NCBI RefSeq assembly: GCF_016919405.1
Contig: NZ_CP070353.1
Span: 806,001 to 870,000 of the forward strand
Direction: 5' to 3'
Source of the DNA: Ensifer sp. PDNC004
GTDB lineage: Bacteria > Pseudomonadota > Alphaproteobacteria > Rhizobiales > Rhizobiaceae
DNA length: 64,000 nt
Positions 15,786 through 24,950 of this stretch are shown piece by piece; position 1 is the stretch's first letter, and every line of letters begins with the position of its first letter. Position numbers and translations under genes: made by a program. Under the pieces are notes generated by a model that did no database searches, was not told where the DNA came from, and saw only the letters and a program-made list of their open reading frames with translations.

Positions 15786-16871
15786 TTACTTCTCGCCGTT
15801 GTCGCCAAGAACGCGCCCGGCGCCGGGGCTGAGGTCGGAGAGAAAGTCACCGATACCCGGACGTTTCAACGCTCGAAACGGCATGGGACGGCAGAGGTCC
15901 ATGGCGGCGATGCCGATGCGTGCCGTCATCAGGCCGTTGATGACGCCTTCGCCAAGGCGCGCCGAGAGCTTCGAGGCCAGCCCGTGGCCGAGCACCTGCT
16001 GGATGAGACTGTCGCCAGCCGCGATCGAGCCGGTGACGGCCAGATGGGCGATGACGTCGCGCATCAGCCGCAACAGGCCGAGCGTGCCGGGACGGCCGCC
16101 GTAGAGTTCGGCCATGGCGCGGATCAGGCGGGCGGACTCGTAAAGGACATAACCGAGGTCGACGAGCGCCCGCGGACTGACCGCCGTGACGATCGACACG
16201 CGCTTGGATGCCGCGAGAATAAGGCGCCGCGCCTCGCGGTCGAGTGGGCTCAGCAATTCGCGCTCGGTGAGCTCGATCACGTGCGGACCGTCGATGATCT
16301 CGCCTTCGCTCTCCTTCAACCGTGTGCGCCCGCGCGCCGTTCGCGGATTGCCGGCCAGCAGGTGCACGAGCTTCGCCTGCGCTGCGCGCGCCGGTTTCGC
16401 AATCGCCGAAGTCGCGGCCGCCTCCGTTTCCGCTTTCAGCTTCTGGATCGCCGTGAGCTGCATCAGCCCTGAAAGCTCGCGGCCAACAACGATCAGCAAC
16501 GCCAGCAGCCCGATCGCGACGACGGCAAGCGCGGAGTAGCCGAGCCAATCGGCGCGCGCGAAGAGGTCGCGCAGCAGGCGATCGACCCAGAGGCCTGCCG
16601 CAAGCGAGAGGATGATACCGAGCGCGCCGGTTGCGATCTTACCGACCGACAGCCGGCGTTTGCGAGGACTTGCTTCGGGCAAGGCGAGGGCTTCGACCGC
16701 AAGCGTGGTTTCGCGGAACGGGTCTTCCGCATCGGGTGTCAGCACCACGTTGTCGTCGAAGCTCGCAGGCGCGCGCCGCGTGCGCATCTGCGGCGCTGCC
16801 TCGGCGGGCTTGTCTTCGCCAACAGAAAAGGCACCGGGACGGCGGCTGCGGCCGTTGCTGTCGTCACTCAT
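15786..16871 (-). CDS. ycjF: YcjF-like inner membrane protein (TIGR01620/DUF697)
   Basis: The 361-residue protein has a disordered acidic N-terminus (1-70), two membrane helices (about 72-95 and 107-128), and a C-terminal DUF697-type helical region rich in small residues (LYGGRPGTLGLLRLMRDV, AHLAVTGSIAAGDS). This is the layout of YcjF/TIGR01620. In enterobacteria ycjX and ycjF form a stress-induced pair of unknown biochemical role. Here the start codon overlaps the ycjX stop by four bases (ATGA), so translation is coupled. It is the last gene of the sixA-ycjX-ycjF set. Confidence 0.93.
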   Translation of the reverse strand: MSDDSNGRSRRPGAFSVGEDKPAEAAPQMRTRRAPASFDDNVVLTPDAEDPFRETTLAVEALALPEASPRKRRLSVGKIATGALGIILSLAAGLWVDRLLRDLFARADWLGYSALAVVAIGLLALLIVVGRELSGLMQLTAIQKLKAETEAAATSAIAKPARAAQAKLVHLLAGNPRTARGRTRLKESEGEIIDGPHVIELTERELLSPLDREARRLILAASKRVSIVTAVSPRALVDLGYVLYESARLIRAMAELYGGRPGTLGLLRLMRDVIAHLAVTGSIAAGDSLIQQVLGHGLASKLSARLGEGVINGLMTARIGIAAMDLCRPMPFRALKRPGIGDFLSDLSPGAGRVLGDNGEK

Positions 16872-18364
16872 GCGAGCCGGTCTCCGAACAGGAATTGCAT
16901 GGCCCGGTCGAGGCGGATATGCGGCACCGACAGTTTCAAGCCGCCGCCGGTTTCCTCAAGATGTGGCGGACGGAAGCGAACGAAGCTCAAGTCCGGCAGC
17001 GGATGAGCGCTCTCGATATAGGTGGTCGCGCCGGACCGGGTCTCCATCGTCTTGAAAAGAACTTCAGGATCTGCCGGCAAGTCACCGGGAAATATAGCAG
17101 TTTTCTTTTCTCCATCGAAGATTTCGCCGTTGATCTTCTCGCCTGCGATTGGCGTGCCGACGATGACCGGCAGGGCATGGCCATCGTGGTTGACGGTCGC
17201 TTCGCGGGTGGCCCTGACCGATGCGAGCGCCATGACCTCGAGGCCGGCACCGCTCAACCCGATGCTTTCGGCAGCGCGGTCGACGAGGCGCGCAGCGATG
17301 CGCTCCAGCCGGTCGTGGCTTTCGTGATGCAGGTGATCCGCCTTGGTTGCGGCGATCAGCACCTTGTCGATCCGACGCGTCAGCAGGGAGGAGAGCCAGC
17401 TGTTGGTCCCCGGACGGAAGCAGGCAAGCACGTCCGCCAGGGCCTGCTCGAGATCGAGCAGCGCCTCCGGCCCGTTGTTGATCGCCTGCAGCGCATCGAT
17501 CAGCACGATCTGCCGGTCGAGGCGCGCGAAATGCTCACGAAAGAACGGGCTGACGACATGTTTCTTATAGGCTTCGTAGCGCCGCTCCATCATCGCCCAG
17601 AGCGAACCTTTCGGCGCGCGGCCCTCGGGCAGATCCGGAAGCGGCGAAAAAGTGAGCGCCGGCGAACCTTCGAGGTCGCCCGGCATCAGAAACCGTCCGG
17701 GCGGCAGGGTCGAGGGCGAGCGTTCGTCCGCCTTGCAGGCTCGGAGATAGCCGGTGAAGCTCTCGGCGAGCCGACGGGCGCTGGCCTCGTCGGCGGTCGC
17801 CGTGGATCCGGCCGACGCGGCGAGCGTCAACCACTCGGCCGACAGCTTCGCGCGGCCAGGTGCACGGGCGCGCGCCACGGAATTGTTGCTGAACGCGCGG
17901 AAGTCCTGCGCGAGCAGGGGCAGGTCGAGCAGCCATTCGCCGGGATAGTCGACGATGTCGAGCGACAGCCGGCCCGGCGAAAACAGCCGGTTCCAGCCGC
18001 TGGCGCTCTCATATTCAAGGGTAATGCGCAGCTGCGAGATGGCACGCGTGGAGTCCGGCCAGATGCGATCGCGCACGAGGGCGGCGATATGGTCTTCATA
18101 CTGGAAGCGCGGCACGGCATCGTCGGGCTGCGGCTCGAGCCTGACCTTGGAGACGCGGCCCGAACGCACCGGCTCGAACACCGGCAGGCGCCCACCGTTC
18201 AGCAGGTTGTGCACCAGCGACGAGATGAAGACGGTCTTTCCCGCACGGGAAAGGCCCGTTACGCCGAGCCGGATCGAAGGGTTGACGAGGCCGGAGGCGC
18301 GGTCGGTGAGATTGTCGAGCGCGATCAGCGCGTCGTCTTTGAAGCTGGTCAGGTTAGGCGCCAA
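16868..18364 (-). CDS. ycjX: YcjX-like P-loop (DUF463) NTPase
   Basis: The 498-residue protein belongs to the YcjX/DUF463 family of predicted P-loop GTPase-like proteins. The N-terminal segment RLGVTGLSRAGKTVFISSL carries the Walker A motif; IVDYPGEWLLDLPLL around residue 140 fits the switch II/Walker B region; and IAATKADHL resembles the base-recognising (N/T)KxD motif. Biochemical activity is not established. The only start that fits the family's short N-terminus is a TTG at 18364 with AAGAAAG upstream; no ATG is available in frame, so the start is uncertain. It overlaps ycjF and follows sixA by 142 bases. Confidence 0.92.
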   Translation of the reverse strand: MAPNLTSFKDDALIALDNLTDRASGLVNPSIRLGVTGLSRAGKTVFISSLVHNLLNGGRLPVFEPVRSGRVSKVRLEPQPDDAVPRFQYEDHIAALVRDRIWPDSTRAISQLRITLEYESASGWNRLFSPGRLSLDIVDYPGEWLLDLPLLAQDFRAFSNNSVARARAPGRAKLSAEWLTLAASAGSTATADEASARRLAESFTGYLRACKADERSPSTLPPGRFLMPGDLEGSPALTFSPLPDLPEGRAPKGSLWAMMERRYEAYKKHVVSPFFREHFARLDRQIVLIDALQAINNGPEALLDLEQALADVLACFRPGTNSWLSSLLTRRIDKVLIAATKADHLHHESHDRLERIAARLVDRAAESIGLSGAGLEVMALASVRATREATVNHDGHALPVIVGTPIAGEKINGEIFDGEKKTAIFPGDLPADPEVLFKTMETRSGATTYIESAHPLPDLSFVRFRPPHLEETGGGLKLSVPHIRLDRAMQFLFGDRLA

Positions 18365-18506
18365 GTCTTGGTCTTTCTTGCGGCGTGTTTCCCGGGATCG
18401 TTCGGATCGGCGAGCCTGCGAAATGGCGATCGGCTGCAGGCTGCCTCCGCGATATAGGCACTAATTGCGGCGCCGCAACGCGCACGCGGCATTTCTTCTT
18501 ACGCCG

Positions 18507-19016
18507 TTATGGTGTCGGCAGCAGCAGCGACACCAGGCGGGCGGAGGCGGCATCGCCGACAGCAGCCAGATCCAGGATGGCCAGCCCCGCCGGCGGATAG
18601 CCGTCGGGAAGCGCCTCCCGGGCGGCATCGTCTCCGACCAGACTGCACAGCAACTGTTCGATCATCGGGTTGTGGCCGACGAGCATCAGCGCGTTTACAT
18701 GCCGGTGGGCGTCGATGAGGTCGAGATAGACGCTCGTCGGACCGGAATAGAGCGCATCGATGTAGCGGATATCCAGATCTTCGCTGACCGTGCGGAAGAA
18801 TGGCTCGGCCGTTTCGCGGCAACGCACGGCCGTCGAACAGAGGATGCGGTCGGGGCGAATGCCCTGGTCGGCGGCCGTCTGGGCAAGCCGCTCCGCATCG
18901 ATGTAGCCGACCTCGTCCAGCGATCGATCGAAATCGCGCTGGCCCGGAAGCGCCCAGCCGGAACGGGCGTGCCGCAGAAGGTAGAGGCGGAGAGCCTTGG
19001 GGGCGCTGTCTTGCAT
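18507..19016 (-). CDS. sixA: SixA-like phosphohistidine phosphatase
   Basis: SixA belongs to the histidine phosphatase (RHG) superfamily and removes phosphate from histidine in Hpt domains or phosphotransferase proteins. The 169-residue product from the ATG at 19016 shows the N-terminal LYLLRHARSGWA with the catalytic RHA, a second Arg in STAVRCRETA, and the second catalytic His in LMLVGHNPMIE. Length and compact layout fit SixA rather than the longer mutases. The frame is open about 27 codons upstream but those residues do not look like the family. It precedes ycjX on the same strand. The orphan Hpt protein encoded at 10.9 kb would be one possible substrate; that is only an inference. Confidence 0.92.
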   Translation of the reverse strand: MQDSAPKALRLYLLRHARSGWALPGQRDFDRSLDEVGYIDAERLAQTAADQGIRPDRILCSTAVRCRETAEPFFRTVSEDLDIRYIDALYSGPTSVYLDLIDAHRHVNALMLVGHNPMIEQLLCSLVGDDAAREALPDGYPPAGLAILDLAAVGDAASARLVSLLLPTP

Positions 19017-19420
19017 CGAATGGTTCCGGCGTTGCCTGCCGGTTGCAGCGACAGGGTAGAATTTTGTCGGCTTTCGTGTCGGCCGGCAGACCGTCACCTT
19101 TCCCCGGCCGGACCGTAAAGATCAAGCTGGCCGCCGTGATTTTTTCGAGGACTGTCGGGTGCTGCGCTTTGCCGCGGTCGCGAATGGACGATCAAATGAC
19201 GCAAACACATCATTGTCACTTTTCAGCGAGCAGAGGCGGTGTCGTCGGTGGGCGCAAGTCGGAAATCAAGATCCGATGTGTAATTTTGATGAAATATTCG
19301 TCAGTTAGCCTGCAACGCGAGCAATATTAAAATACGGTTGAGTGTCTGTTCCGAGGCTTGAATCACGGCTTCCATAGGTCTATACACCGCCGCAATGAGA
19401 TGTTCTTCAGGAGAATCGCG
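19017..19420. other. Divergent promoter region of sixA and dksA
   Basis: The 404 bases hold no recognisable gene. The half nearest dksA is relatively AT-rich (19265-19340, with AATATTAAAATAC), consistent with the dksA promoter and an untranslated leader. I could not define a single convincing -35/-10 pair. Confidence 0.5.
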
Positions 19421-19840
19421 TTGAGTGAGAAGATCGATCTTAGTACCTTCGTCCTTTCCGAGGACGAAGAATTCATGAATGCCAACCACCGGGCGTATTT
19501 CCGGGCCAAGTTGAACGCTTGGAAAAATGACATCCTTCGCGAGGCACGCGAGACACTGGATCACTTGGCAGAGGAGAGCGCCAATCATCCGGATCTCGCA
19601 GACAGGGCTTCTTCCGAAACTGACCGGGCAATCGAGCTCAGAGCCAGGGACCGCCAGCGCAAGCTGATCTCCAAGATCGATGCGGCGTTGCAGCGGCTCG
19701 ACGAAGGCACCTACGGCTACTGTGAAGAAACAGGCGAGCCGATCGGCCTGAAGCGACTGGACGCCCGTCCGATCGCAACCCTCTCGATCGAGGCGCAGGA
19801 GCGCCACGAGCGGCGGGAAAAGGTCTACCGGGACGAATAA
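19421..19840 (+). CDS. dksA: DksA, RNA polymerase secondary-channel regulator
   Basis: DksA binds the secondary channel of RNA polymerase and works with ppGpp to adjust transcription of rRNA and stress genes. The 139-residue product matches the family along its length: the coiled-coil segment with FRAKLNAWKNDILREA, and the globular part GTYGYCEETGEPIGLKRL followed by ARPIATLS. Only one cysteine remains of the four zinc ligands seen in E. coli DksA, as in other alphaproteobacteria, so it should not bind zinc there. The TTG at 19421 has AGGAG seven bases upstream; an ATG at 19400 lies in frame but before that site. A terminator follows. Confidence 0.95.
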   Translation: MSEKIDLSTFVLSEDEEFMNANHRAYFRAKLNAWKNDILREARETLDHLAEESANHPDLADRASSETDRAIELRARDRQRKLISKIDAALQRLDEGTYGYCEETGEPIGLKRLDARPIATLSIEAQERHERREKVYRDE

Positions 19841-19866
19841 GCTTTCGGGCTTTCGTAGCAGTCTGA

Positions 19867-19896
19867 AAAAAGGCGCGGGTCAAACCGCGCCTTTTT
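19867..19896. terminator. Terminator after dksA
   Basis: AAAAAGGCGCGG (19867-19878) pairs over 12 bases with CCGCGCCTTTTT (19885-19896). It suits dksA and, in reverse, the convergent FliO-like gene. Confidence 0.88.
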
Positions 19897-20011
19897 CCGT
19901 TATGCCGAATTTCTTGCGAAGAAACGAAGCGGATTTTCGCTTCAGTATCTGGCCTCAGACAGTATCCCGCGTTGTCGCGATGCCCGACGTCGCCGTCGGG
20001 CCAATGCGCAA

Positions 20012-20995
20012 TCAGGGCTTACGCCCGGCGGAGATGTCGGCCAGCATGCGGTTCATCTCTTCTTCGATCGTCGGCTCCTTGTGACCGCCATCGGCGCCCG
20101 GCGCGCCGAGGGTTGGCTCCTGACGGCCGGATTGAAGCGATGCACGGTTTTCCGGAGTGACGGATGTCGCCGGGCCGAGGCGCTGCAGGTCGCCGGTGAT
20201 CTCGGCGTCGAGGAGGCGCTCGAAGTCGGAAAGGGCGGCTGTTGGAGCCGGCTGCGGCTGAGACTGGATGATCGGTGCGGGGCGCTGAAGCTGCTGGGCT
20301 GGCTGCGCCTGAATGGGCTGCGGCTGCACGGTCTGGGCCATGGCGACCGGACGGCTCATCGGCGCATCGACGTTCACCGAAGGGGGTGCGCCGGCGGCAA
20401 CGGACGGGATCTCGGGTGCCGCTTGGGCGACGGAGCGGGCAAGAGGGCGCTGCTCTGCCGCAAGGGCAGGTGCGGCCACCCGGCGCTGCTCGGCCGCAAC
20501 GCGCATCGGCGCCACAGGCTCGACGCGGGCGACCGGCTGTTCCTCGGTCCGGGTGATGGGGCGAACCGGGGTTGCGACGACGGGTTCGGCCTGCATCGAC
20601 GGCGCGGGCTGTTGAAGGGGTTCCCTGACGACCGGACGGCTTTCAGCCATCGGTTCGGCGACCTTGCGTTCGATGACAGCGGGGCGTTCGGCCGGACGCT
20701 CGTCGCCGCCGGTGACGATCCGGCTTTCGATGACGATATCCGTCGGCCCGCCGATCATGATCAGGTGCTCGACATCATCACGGCGTACCAGCACGAGGCG
20801 GCGCCGGGTATCCACGGCGGCGGCGTCGAGCACGGCCAGACGCGGCTGGCGGTTCTTGCCGCCGCGGATGAAGGGCGAGGAAGGGCGGTTGCGCATGATC
20901 CAGAGTACGGCCACGAGGCACAAAAGTCCGATCGCGACCGCTGCAGCGGCGACAACGAACCGGCTGCCGTTGTCGGCGATGATCGTTTCCATCAT
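20012..20995 (-). CDS. FliO/MopB-like single-pass membrane protein
   Basis: The 327-residue protein has one membrane helix (about 12-34) followed by a FliO-type domain with RRLVLVRRDDVEHLIMIGGP, the most conserved part of the flagellar export assembly factor FliO. After it comes a long Pro/Ala/Gln-rich low-complexity tail (about 110-270) and a short acidic C-terminus. FliO itself helps build the FliP/Q/R export gate. No flagellar gene is nearby, the tail is unusually long, and the gene is divergent from cckA, so it may be a FliO-domain paralogue with another membrane task. AAGGAG lies eight bases before the ATG at 20995. Confidence 0.85.
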   Translation of the reverse strand: MMETIIADNGSRFVVAAAAVAIGLLCLVAVLWIMRNRPSSPFIRGGKNRQPRLAVLDAAAVDTRRRLVLVRRDDVEHLIMIGGPTDIVIESRIVTGGDERPAERPAVIERKVAEPMAESRPVVREPLQQPAPSMQAEPVVATPVRPITRTEEQPVARVEPVAPMRVAAEQRRVAAPALAAEQRPLARSVAQAAPEIPSVAAGAPPSVNVDAPMSRPVAMAQTVQPQPIQAQPAQQLQRPAPIIQSQPQPAPTAALSDFERLLDAEITGDLQRLGPATSVTPENRASLQSGRQEPTLGAPGADGGHKEPTIEEEMNRMLADISAGRKP

Positions 20996-21263
20996 AGGCT
21001 GAACTCCTTCTGCCTTTCGAGTGGCAGTATTTGACGGCTTTTTTCGGGCTCGGACAAGCACTTCGCCGACATTCCCTGTGAATTGGCTCGAATGCTTCCG
21101 CACAGGTGCTTTTTGCTGTTATCTCTGATTGTTAAAGATGATTCTTGTCCGAATGATCGAGGGCGTGTCGGCAATGGCCGATTTTGCCCGGCGGTTTGAG
21201 CGGATGCCGGCCGGAAGGGCTGGGCCGCGCCCGCGCGCGGTGCCGGCCGCGTAAGAGGACCCG

Positions 21264-23882
21264 ATGACGAAATTGCGGCAGTCAGGCGACTACCAGATGC
21301 CGGTTGTTGACCGTGGCGTCAGGCCCGGAACCGTGCTGCGGATCGTGCTGCTCGCGATCGTCCTCACCGTGTCCGCCATCGCCTTCGTGATCTTCCGGAA
21401 CCAGATGGAAAACGAGATCGTGCTCGGCATCCTAGGCGTTCTCGCCATGGTCGGCATCTTCTTTCTGGTATCCTCGGTCATTGGCTTCATCGAGGTGATG
21501 CCGCAGTCGCGCCCGGACGAACTGGCGCGCGCCTTCCTCGATGCGCATGAGGACGGCACGATCGTGACCGACCGCAAGGGCCGGATCATCTATGCCAACG
21601 CCGCCTATGGCGCGTTGACGGGTGCCAGAAACGCTGCCGGCATCCAATCGCTCGAAACCATCCTGTCGCGCAATCGCGAGGCGACGGAAGCGATCTACCG
21701 GCTGACCAACGGCCTGCACGAGGGCAAGCAGGGGCATGAGGAATTCCGCCTGCTGAAGCCGCTCGCGACCGGTGCGGCCACCGGCTCCGGCGCCCATTGG
21801 TTCCGGCTGAAGGCGCGGGTGCTGCCGCTCGAAGACAGCGAGCGCAACCCGCTCTATCTCTGGCAGATCGCCGACATCACCGCGGAGCGCGACGACCAGG
21901 AACGCTTCTTCAAGGAATTGCAGAACGCGATCGACTATCTCGACCACGCGCCCGCCGGCTTCTTTTCCGCGGGGCGCAAGGGCGAGATCTTCTACATCAA
22001 CGCCACGCTCGCCGACTGGCTCGGGATCGATCTCACCAAGTTCCAGCCGGGCTCGATCAGCATCGGCGATCTGGTGGCCGGCGAGGGGCTGACGCTCGTC
22101 CAGGCGGTTCAGGCGGAGCCGGGTCTGAAGAAGACCAAGATGCTGGACCTCGACCTGCGCAAGATGAACGGCCAGAGCCTTCCGGTGCGCATGATCCACC
22201 GCGTTTCTTCGACCCGCGACGGCGCGCCCGGCGAAAGCCGCACCATCGTCATGTCGCGCGAGGGCGGCGAGGACAGCGACCAGTCGGCGTCGAGCGCGGC
22301 GATGCGCTTTACCCGCTTCTTCAACAACACGCCGATGGCGATCGCCTCGGTCGACGGCAATGGCCGGATCCTGCGCACAAATGCGCCTTTCCTGAAGCTG
22401 TTCTCCGGCCTCGTCTCGCAAGACGATGTCGAGCGCGGCGCGCTGATTGATGCCGTGGTGCACGAAACCGAGAAGCTTCGCCTGCACGATGCGCTTGCGG
22501 CCGCCAAGGACCGGCAGGGCGACATCGCACCGATCGACGCGTTGCACCCCACCGATGGCGAGCGCCATTTCCGCTTCTACGTCAATGCCGTGATCGACCA
22601 GACCGATCAGGCGCCTGAGGAAGCGGCGATCATCTACGCGCTGGAGATTACCGAGCAGAAAGCGCTCGAAAACCAGATGGCGCAGACCCAGAAGATGAAC
22701 GCGGTGGGCACGCTTGCCGGCGGCATCGCGCACGACTTCAACAACGTGCTGACAGCGATCCTGCTGTCGTCCGACCACCTGCTCCTGTCTGCCCGGCCGG
22801 CCGACCCGAGCTTTGCCGACCTGATGGAGATCAAGCGCAACGCCAACCGCGCCGCGGTTCTCGTGCGGCAGCTGCTCGCCTTCTCGCGCAAGCAGACGAT
22901 GCGGCCGACGGTGCTCAACATGACCGACGTCATCGGCGACCTGCGCATGCTGGTCGACCGCATGACCGGCACCAACGTCAAGGTCGAGGTGGATTATGGC
23001 CGCGATCTCTGGCCGGTCCGGACCGATCTCGGCCAGTTCGAACAGGTGCTGCTAAACCTCGCCGTCAACGCGCGTGACGCGATGCCCCAAGGCGGCATCA
23101 TCACACTTCGCACCCGCAATCTGCCGGCGGAGGAGGTCTCGGCCTTCGGACGGCGCGAACTGCCGGACGAAGACTTCGTGATGGTCGAAGTTTCCGACCA
23201 GGGAACCGGTATTGCGCCTGAGATCCTCGACAAGATCTTCGAGCCGTTCTTTACGACCAAGGAGGTCGGCAAGGGCACCGGTCTCGGCCTGTCGATGGTT
23301 TATGGCATCGTCAAGCAGTCGGGCGGCTACATCTATCCGGAATCGGAAGTGGGCAAGGGCACGACCTTCCGCATCCTCTTGCCGCGCCATATCGAGGTGC
23401 CGGTTGCGCCCGAGGAGCCCGTGCAGGCAGGCACCGGAACCGTTGCTGCGCCGGTGGTGCAGACGATAGCGGCTCCCGTGGTCAAGAACGAGGAGCCGAC
23501 CGATCTCACCGGCGATTCGGCAGTCGTGCTGCTCGTCGAGGACGAGGAGGCCGTTCGCCGCGGCGGCAAGCGCATGCTGGAAACGCGCGGATACACCGTC
23601 TATGAGGCCGGCTCCGGCGTCGAGGCGCTCGACATCATGGACGAGCTCAACGGCGCCGTCGATATCGTGGTATCCGACGTGGTGATGCCGGAAATGGACG
23701 GACCGACGCTTCTGACCGAACTCAGGAAGAAGTATCCGGACCTGAAGTTCATCTTCGTCTCGGGCTATGCCGAAGACGCCTTTGCCCGCAACCTGCCGGC
23801 GGACGCCAAGTTCGGCTTCCTGCCGAAGCCGTTCTCGCTGAAGCAACTGGCCGTCGCCGTGCGCGAGATGCTCGATTCCTAA
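21264..23882 (+). CDS. cckA: CckA hybrid sensor histidine kinase
   Basis: CckA is the inner membrane kinase/phosphatase that, through the phosphotransferase ChpT, controls CtrA and CpdR and so the alphaproteobacterial cell cycle; cyclic-di-GMP switches it to phosphatase. The 872-residue protein has two membrane helices (24-44 and 52-77), PAS domains (about 85-200, 215-320, 340-460), a HisKA helix with GGIAHDFNN (His490), HATPase motifs [21 protein letters not shown] and KGTGLGLS, and a C-terminal receiver with DVVMPEMDG (Asp805). GAGG lies before the ATG. It is divergent from the FliO-like gene and ends at a strong terminator. Length and domain order fit CckA, and the neighbourhood with dksA supports it. 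Confidence 0.96.
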   Translation: MTKLRQSGDYQMPVVDRGVRPGTVLRIVLLAIVLTVSAIAFVIFRNQMENEIVLGILGVLAMVGIFFLVSSVIGFIEVMPQSRPDELARAFLDAHEDGTIVTDRKGRIIYANAAYGALTGARNAAGIQSLETILSRNREATEAIYRLTNGLHEGKQGHEEFRLLKPLATGAATGSGAHWFRLKARVLPLEDSERNPLYLWQIADITAERDDQERFFKELQNAIDYLDHAPAGFFSAGRKGEIFYINATLADWLGIDLTKFQPGSISIGDLVAGEGLTLVQAVQAEPGLKKTKMLDLDLRKMNGQSLPVRMIHRVSSTRDGAPGESRTIVMSREGGEDSDQSASSAAMRFTRFFNNTPMAIASVDGNGRILRTNAPFLKLFSGLVSQDDVERGALIDAVVHETEKLRLHDALAAAKDRQGDIAPIDALHPTDGERHFRFYVNAVIDQTDQAPEEAAIIYALEITEQKALENQMAQTQKMNAVGTLAGGIAHDFNNVLTAILLSSDHLLLSARPADPSFADLMEIKRNANRAAVLVRQLLAFSRKQTMRPTVLNMTDVIGDLRMLVDRMTGTNVKVEVDYGRDLWPVRTDLGQFEQVLLNLAVNARDAMPQGGIITLRTRNLPAEEVSAFGRRELPDEDFVMVEVSDQGTGIAPEILDKIFEPFFTTKEVGKGTGLGLSMVYGIVKQSGGYIYPESEVGKGTTFRILLPRHIEVPVAPEEPVQAGTGTVAAPVVQTIAAPVVKNEEPTDLTGDSAVVLLVEDEEAVRRGGKRMLETRGYTVYEAGSGVEALDIMDELNGAVDIVVSDVVMPEMDGPTLLTELRKKYPDLKFIFVSGYAEDAFARNLPADAKFGFLPKPFSLKQLAVAVREMLDS

Positions 23883-23934
23883 GCCTGGTCGGTCTAAACC
23901 TCTTTTGAGTAATCCCGGTGAACTCCGGACACGA

Positions 23935-23965
23935 AAAAGCCCGGCGAAATGATCGCCGGGCTTTT
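23935..23965. terminator. Bidirectional terminator between cckA and psuG
   Basis: AAAAGCCCGGCGA (23935-23947) pairs over 13 bases with TCGCCGGGCTTTT (23953-23965) around a five-base loop. It ends the convergent cckA and psuK-psuG units. Confidence 0.9.
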
Positions 23966-23989
23966 CTGTTTGTCGAAGACTGTCCGAGA

Positions 23990-24919
23990 TTACTTCGCGT
24001 TCAACGCCACCGCGATCTCGCCGGCAAGCCGGGCATTATTCTCGACCAGCGCAATGTTGGTCTCGAGGCTGCGGCCCTCGGTCATTTCGAAGAGGTTGCT
24101 CAGCAGATAGGGCGTGACCGCCTTGCCGGTGATCTCGTCGTTCTCGGCGTTGTCGAGCGCGCGGGCGATGTAGATTTCCATCTCTTCGCGCGGGATCTCG
24201 GCAGCTTCCGGAACCGGATTGGCGACCAGCATGCCGCCTTCGACGCCGAGCTGCTCGCGCATGGTCTGGAAGTTGGCGATCGCCGCCGGGCTGTTCAGCA
24301 TCAGCGGGCTCTTGAGGCCGCTGTCGCGCGACCAGAAGGCCGGGAAGATTTCGCTGTCATAGGTGACGACAGGAACGCCGCGGGTTTCGAGCACTTCGAG
24401 CGTCTTCGGAATGTCGAGGATCGCCTTGGCGCCGGCGCAGACGACGATGACGCCGGTGCGGGCGAGCTCGTCGAGGTCGGCCGAGATGTCGAAGGAGAGC
24501 TCGGCGCCACGGTGCACACCGCCGATGCCGCCGGTCGCAAAGACCCGGATGCCGGCGCGGGCAGCGGCAATCATCGTCGCGGCAACGGTCGTCGCGCCGG
24601 TGCGGCGCTCGGCGATCGCGAAGGCGAGGTCGGCGCGCGAGACCTTCATCGCGCCCTGGGTCTTCGCCAGTTCTTCGAGCTTGGCGTCGTCAAGGCCGAT
24701 ATGCAGTACGCCATGGATGACCGCGATGGTCGCCGGCACGGCACCCTGCTCGCGGATGATCGCTTCAACGCTGCGGGCCATGTTCAGGTTGCCCGGGTAG
24801 GGCATGCCATGGGTGATGATGGTCGACTCCAGCGCCACGATCGGCGCGCCACGCGCCTTGGCGGCTGCGACCTCGTCGGAATATTCCATCGGCAGGAAGG
24901 GGGAAGCGGGTTTGGTCAT
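23990..24919 (-). CDS. psuG: Pseudouridine-5'-phosphate glycosidase
   Basis: PsuG reversibly cleaves the C-C glycosidic bond of pseudouridine 5'-phosphate to give uracil and ribose 5-phosphate. The 309-residue product shows the family segments ALESTIITHGMPYPGN near the N-terminus, FATGGIGGVHRGAE in the middle, CAGAKAILDIPKTLE and VTYDSEIFPAFW later. Length fits the family. AAGGAA lies six bases before the ATG at 24919. The frame is open far upstream inside psuK, but that part is low-complexity shadow sequence. It follows psuK by 31 bases, so the pair forms a kinase-glycosidase operon for pseudouridine salvage, presumably from RNA turnover. Confidence 0.96.
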   Translation of the reverse strand: MTKPASPFLPMEYSDEVAAAKARGAPIVALESTIITHGMPYPGNLNMARSVEAIIREQGAVPATIAVIHGVLHIGLDDAKLEELAKTQGAMKVSRADLAFAIAERRTGATTVAATMIAAARAGIRVFATGGIGGVHRGAELSFDISADLDELARTGVIVVCAGAKAILDIPKTLEVLETRGVPVVTYDSEIFPAFWSRDSGLKSPLMLNSPAAIANFQTMREQLGVEGGMLVANPVPEAAEIPREEMEIYIARALDNAENDEITGKAVTPYLLSNLFEMTEGRSLETNIALVENNARLAGEIAVALNAK

Positions 24920-24950
24920 GGTCTTTCCTTGGGAGTTCTGCTGGCAAATG

